From Bifidobacterium breve (GTDB lineage Bacteria; Actinomycetota; Actinomycetes; Mycobacteriales; Mycobacteriaceae), in NCBI GenBank assembly GCA_945882475.1, contig CAMCWJ010000126.1:1-7981 (forward strand): a stretch of 7,981 nucleotides of DNA. The letters run 5' to 3'. A program made the translations under genes and the position numbers. This document shows, piece after piece, positions 6,400 through 7,981 of this stretch; position 1 is the first letter of the stretch, and each line of letters opens with the position of its first letter. The notes under the pieces are model-generated. The model was not told where the DNA came from. It made no database searches and saw only the letters and a program-made list of their open reading frames with translations.

Positions 6400-7287
6400 C
6401 TATCGCTGACCCGATAGTACCCGCCGGGGTATCGCCCCTGGGTCAACGAGCATCCACTTCAGCGGGCAGCGTTGGTACCGCGCGCACGCGAACGCCATCG
6501 CGCCGGCAATCGCGGCGACGATGGCCACCGCCACCCCGATCCAGATATTGGCTTCCTTGGCCAGGACCAGAGCCGCCATCGCGAGCACAAACCAGCCGAA
6601 CGCCCTGCGCAGCGTGGCTGGCTCCATGTAGTCGGTAAGACGGCCGCCGATCACACTGCCGACCACCGCGGCCGCCGTGACCATCCCGGCAAGTTTCCAG
6701 TCGATGGCTTCTCCGCTGAGGTGACCGGCGAATCCGGCGAAGGACTGCATCGAGATCACCACCAAGGAGGTGCCGATAGCGGCCGGCATCGGCAGACCGC
6801 CGAGCAGTGCCAGCGCGGGAACCAGCAGGAAACCACCGCCCGCCCCAACGAGGCCACTGATCAGACCCACCGTCGCGCCCAGCAGCACGATCTTGGCGAC
6901 GGGAAGCCGCCCGGCCGACTCATCCCCGACATCCTTTCGGCCGCGCAACATGGCCATCGCTGCGAAGATCATGATCATCGAGAAGGCGATGAGCAGGACA
7001 TTGCCCGGGATGAAATGGGCAAGCCGACCGCCCGCGTAGGCGCCGACCATCGCCGCAGCCCCGAATACGGCGGCGACCTTCCAGCGCACCCGGTCCGCCC
7101 GCGCATGGGTGACGGCGCCGACCGCACTGGTCACGCCGACCACCAGTAAAGACGTGGCGATGGCCTGCTTGGGATCCAGACCGGCGACGTAGGCCAGCAG
7201 TGGGACGGTGAGGATCGAGCCACCGCCACCGAGCAGGCCAAGCGAGATCCCGACGAATACCGCCAGCCCGACGGTCAGTGCGATCAC
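6400..7287 (-). CDS. tauE: TauE/SafE (TSUP, DUF81) sulfur-compound permease
   Basis: This 295-residue polytopic inner-membrane protein of the TSUP family transports sulfite, thiosulfate, organosulfonates or related anions. It shows the family's internal duplication: LGGGGSILTVPLL (19-31) is repeated as VGAGGGFLLVPAL (147-159), and ATSLLVVG (44-51) as GTSLVVIS (172-179). About eight hydrophobic segments are visible, with a hydrophilic loop near 115-130. The only cysteines are Cys268 and Cys274 (CARYQRC), at the end of the last membrane segment before a basic tail ending SGQR. The start is GTG at 7287, chosen because AAGGAGGA (7293-7300) lies 5 bp upstream and membrane sequence begins at once; longer frames would run through the operators and the opposite gene. 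It is 11 bp upstream of the CstR-like gene and divergent from thioredoxin. The transported species is not readable from sequence. Confidence 0.88.
   Translation of the reverse strand: MIALTVGLAVFVGISLGLLGGGGSILTVPLLAYVAGLDPKQAIATSLLVVGVTSAVGAVTHARADRVRWKVAAVFGAAAMVGAYAGGRLAHFIPGNVLLIAFSMIMIFAAMAMLRGRKDVGDESAGRLPVAKIVLLGATVGLISGLVGAGGGFLLVPALALLGGLPMPAAIGTSLVVISMQSFAGFAGHLSGEAIDWKLAGMVTAAAVVGSVIGGRLTDYMEPATLRRAFGWFVLAMAALVLAKEANIWIGVAVAIVAAIAGAMAFACARYQRCPLKWMLVDPGAIPRRVLSGQR
6414..6419 (-). promoter_or_regulatory. Candidate -10 of an internal promoter for the CstR-like gene
   Basis: On the minus strand TACTAT (6419 to 6414) fits the mycobacterial TANNNT -10. It lies within the last codons of tauE, 25 bp before the cstR start, leaving room for a short leader with the AGGAGGT site. 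A TTGACC lies upstream (6446 to 6441), but its spacing of 21 bp is too long for a standard -35. The operator at 6418-6431 covers the upstream edge of this element. Confidence 0.42.
6418..6431. promoter_or_regulatory. CsoR/CstR-type operator inside the 3' end of tauE
   Basis: TACCC-GCCG-GGGTA is a perfect 5+5 bp inverted repeat with a 4-bp centre, the same arms as the three boxes in the tauE/thioredoxin intergenic region. It is coding sequence for the last residues of TauE (reading IPRRV) and sits 30-43 bp upstream of the CstR-like start codon. This is where an autoregulatory site would be expected. Confidence 0.68.
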
Positions 7288-7292
7288 AGTCG

Positions 7293-7300
7293 TCCTCCTT
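7293..7300 (-). promoter_or_regulatory. Ribosome binding site fixing the GTG start of tauE
   Basis: AAGGAGGA on the minus strand ends 5 bp before the GTG at 7287. It is a near-perfect Shine-Dalgarno site and decides between this start and longer in-frame alternatives extending beyond 7300. Confidence 0.85.
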
Positions 7301-7301
7301 G

Positions 7302-7317
7302 ATACCCTATGGGGTAT
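7302..7317. promoter_or_regulatory. CsoR/CstR-type operator A (tauE side)
   Basis: ATACCC-TATG-GGGTAT has perfect 6-bp arms, the longest of the four sites. It lies immediately upstream of the tauE ribosome site. On the minus strand it overlaps the end of the TAATAT -10 candidate (7321 to 7316) and the expected transcription start, so binding should block tauE transcription. Confidence 0.75.
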
Positions 7318-7321
7318 ATTA
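7316..7321 (-). promoter_or_regulatory. Candidate -10 of the tauE promoter
   Basis: TAATAT on the minus strand (7321 to 7316) fits TANNNT and sits in the most AT-rich stretch of the gap, 28 bp before the GTG start. No convincing -35 is present at 16-18 bp. Operator A overlaps its downstream edge. Confidence 0.4.
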
Positions 7322-7326
7322 AGCCA

Positions 7327-7340
7327 TACCCAAGGGGGTA
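7327..7340. promoter_or_regulatory. CsoR/CstR-type operator B (centre of the divergent region)
   Basis: TACCC-AAGG-GGGTA has perfect 5-bp arms. Its centre is 24 bp from operator A and 33 bp from operator C. It falls between the two candidate -10 elements, where it could act on both directions or help cooperative binding. Confidence 0.7.
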
Positions 7341-7354
7341 CCTGCAAGGGGGAA

Positions 7355-7360
7355 TAAAAT
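7355..7360 (+). promoter_or_regulatory. Candidate -10 of the thioredoxin promoter
   Basis: TAAAAT (7355-7360) is a good -10. Its last base is the first base of operator C, and the start codon is 56 bp downstream. No clear -35 is seen at 17 bp upstream, a region occupied by operator B. Repression by steric block at B and C would follow. Confidence 0.45.
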
Positions 7361-7373
7361 ACCCCTTGGGGTA
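7360..7373. promoter_or_regulatory. CsoR/CstR-type operator C (thioredoxin side)
   Basis: TACCC-CTTG-GGGTA extends to perfect 6-bp arms around TT (TACCCC / GGGGTA). It covers the expected transcription start of the thioredoxin gene just after the TAAAAT -10. It is the third site in the 129-bp gap. Confidence 0.73.
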
Positions 7374-7416
7374 CTTCTACAGGGACCCGCGAACCCTCGC
7401 TGAAAGGATCGTCATC

Positions 7417-7791
7417 ATGGCCACCATCGAACTCACCGCAGCCGACTTCGAGTCCACGGTCACCGAAAACCCGATCGTGCTCGTCGACTTCTGGGCGTCC
7501 TGGTGCGGTCCCTGCCGCGCCTTCGCACCGGTCTTCGAAGGCTCGGCCGCGAAGCACCCGGATGTGGTGCACGCCAAGGTCAACACCGAGGTCGAACAGG
7601 CTCTGGCCGGCGCGCTGCAAATCCGCTCGATCCCGACGATTATGGCGTTTCGCGACGGTGTTCTGGTCTTCGCTCAGCCGGGTGCTCTGCCCGCGCCGGC
7701 ACTTGAGGAACTGCTGACCAAGATCAAGGAACTCGACATGGACGAGGTCCGTGCGTCGATCGCCGCGAGTTCCAACACCACATCCGCATAA
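7417..7791 (+). CDS. Thioredoxin
   Basis: This 124-residue cytosolic thiol-disulfide oxidoreductase has the classic active site W29-C30-G-P-C33 after VDFWAS. The cis-proline is Pro73 (SIPT), and Asp24 is at the buried-acid position. After the thioredoxin fold there is a tail of about 20 residues (LDMDEVRASIA, then a Ser/Thr/Ala end), a type I recall from other actinobacterial thioredoxins. The ATG at 7417 has AAAGGA at 7403-7408; a longer in-frame reading to 7309 would be translated operator sequence and is rejected. It is divergent from tauE, sharing three CsoR/CstR-type palindromes, and is followed after 25 bp by a small Cys-rich gene. In this setting it probably reduces protein persulfides or disulfides formed under sulfur stress (inference), rather than being the housekeeping TrxA/TrxC. 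Confidence 0.94.
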   Translation: MATIELTAADFESTVTENPIVLVDFWASWCGPCRAFAPVFEGSAAKHPDVVHAKVNTEVEQALAGALQIRSIPTIMAFRDGVLVFAQPGALPAPALEELLTKIKELDMDEVRASIAASSNTTSA

Positions 7792-7816
7792 ACTCTCGGT
7801 CCGAGGAGGAACCCAA

Positions 7817-7954
7817 ATGTGCTATCCCGTTGAATGCCCCAGCTGCCACAAGACCACTTGGGCCGGCTGTGGTGAACACGTCGCCGACGTCAAGGCGGCG
7901 GTGCCGTCGGGTCAGTGGTGCACCTGCAACGCCGGGAACTCCCCACAGCACTGA
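7817..7954 (+). CDS. Small six-cysteine protein, possible zinc-ribbon-like, function unknown
   Basis: This is a 45-residue protein starting MCYPVECPSCHKTTWAGCG and ending near WCTCNAGN. It has six cysteines (2, 7, 10, 18, 35, 37) and His at 11, 21 and 45. CPSC and CTC look like two knuckles of a small metal (zinc) site, and TTWAGCGEHV is a recognisable core. I recall similar short uncharacterised proteins in actinobacteria beginning MCYP and carrying TTWAGCG, but have no function for them. The ATG at 7817 is fixed by GAGGAGGA (7803-7810) with 6 bp spacing. It lies 25 bp after thioredoxin and is almost certainly co-transcribed. With no signal peptide it should be cytosolic. A thiol or metal buffer, or a thioredoxin substrate, are possible roles (inference). 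The last 27 bp of the window hold no feature that I can support. Confidence 0.82.
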   Translation: MCYPVECPSCHKTTWAGCGEHVADVKAAVPSGQWCTCNAGNSPQH

Positions 7955-7981
7955 TTCTCCCGCGAGCCACCCACTCCCGCG

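Noticed and set aside
7309..7416. In-frame N-terminal extension of thioredoxin
   Set aside because: It would translate the palindromic operators and the -10 region. The ATG at 7417 has a proper ribosome site and gives a normal thioredoxin N-terminus.
7288..7620. In-frame N-terminal extension of TauE across the divergent region
   Set aside because: It would run antisense through thioredoxin. The GTG at 7287 has an almost perfect Shine-Dalgarno site and the membrane segment starts immediately.

Overview
The window looks like chromosome from a mycobacterium, most likely a fast-growing Mycolicibacterium-type species. This rests on high GC throughout, on a class Ib ribonucleotide reductase cluster (nrdH-nrdI-nrdE) whose products read very close to my memory of the M. 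tuberculosis proteins, and on a tetR / SDR / CYP136 group that I recall from the same part of the M. tuberculosis chromosome (Rv3051c-Rv3059). No search was run; these are recognitions from sequence. I saw no tRNA, rRNA, CRISPR array or insertion sequence.

Layout. (1) Positions 1-2179, minus strand: nrdH, nrdI and the first 483 codons of nrdE, tightly packed. Upstream of nrdH are two 16-bp NrdR-box-like palindromes centred exactly 32 bp apart. (2) Positions 2439-4527, minus strand: an apparent operon tetR > short-chain dehydrogenase > NAD(P)H-dependent FMN reductase, the last two overlapping by an ATGA. (3) Positions 4528-6112: a divergent intergenic region with a 7+7 bp perfect inverted repeat, then a CYP136-type cytochrome P450 on the plus strand. 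(4) Positions 6119-7954: what looks like an inserted accessory sulfur/thiol-stress module. It has a CsoR-family repressor with the Cys-Cys pattern of persulfide sensors (CstR-like) and a TauE/SafE (TSUP) permease on the minus strand. Facing away from these on the plus strand are a thioredoxin and a 45-residue six-cysteine protein.

How the parts work together. NrdH, NrdI and NrdE make up the reducing, flavodoxin-like and catalytic components of class Ib RNR; the NrdF radical subunit lies outside the window. The TetR regulator probably controls itself, the SDR, the FMN reductase and the divergent P450 through the shared operator; the substrate is unknown.

The most interesting part is module (4). 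The motif TACCC-N4-GGGTA occurs four times with perfect arms: three times in the 129-bp permease/thioredoxin divergent promoter, and once inside the last codons of the permease gene just upstream of the repressor gene, next to a TACTAT -10. This predicts one CstR-like repressor that controls both arms and its own internal promoter, in response to per- or polysulfide. No sulfide:quinone oxidoreductase, rhodanese or persulfide dioxygenase is present here.
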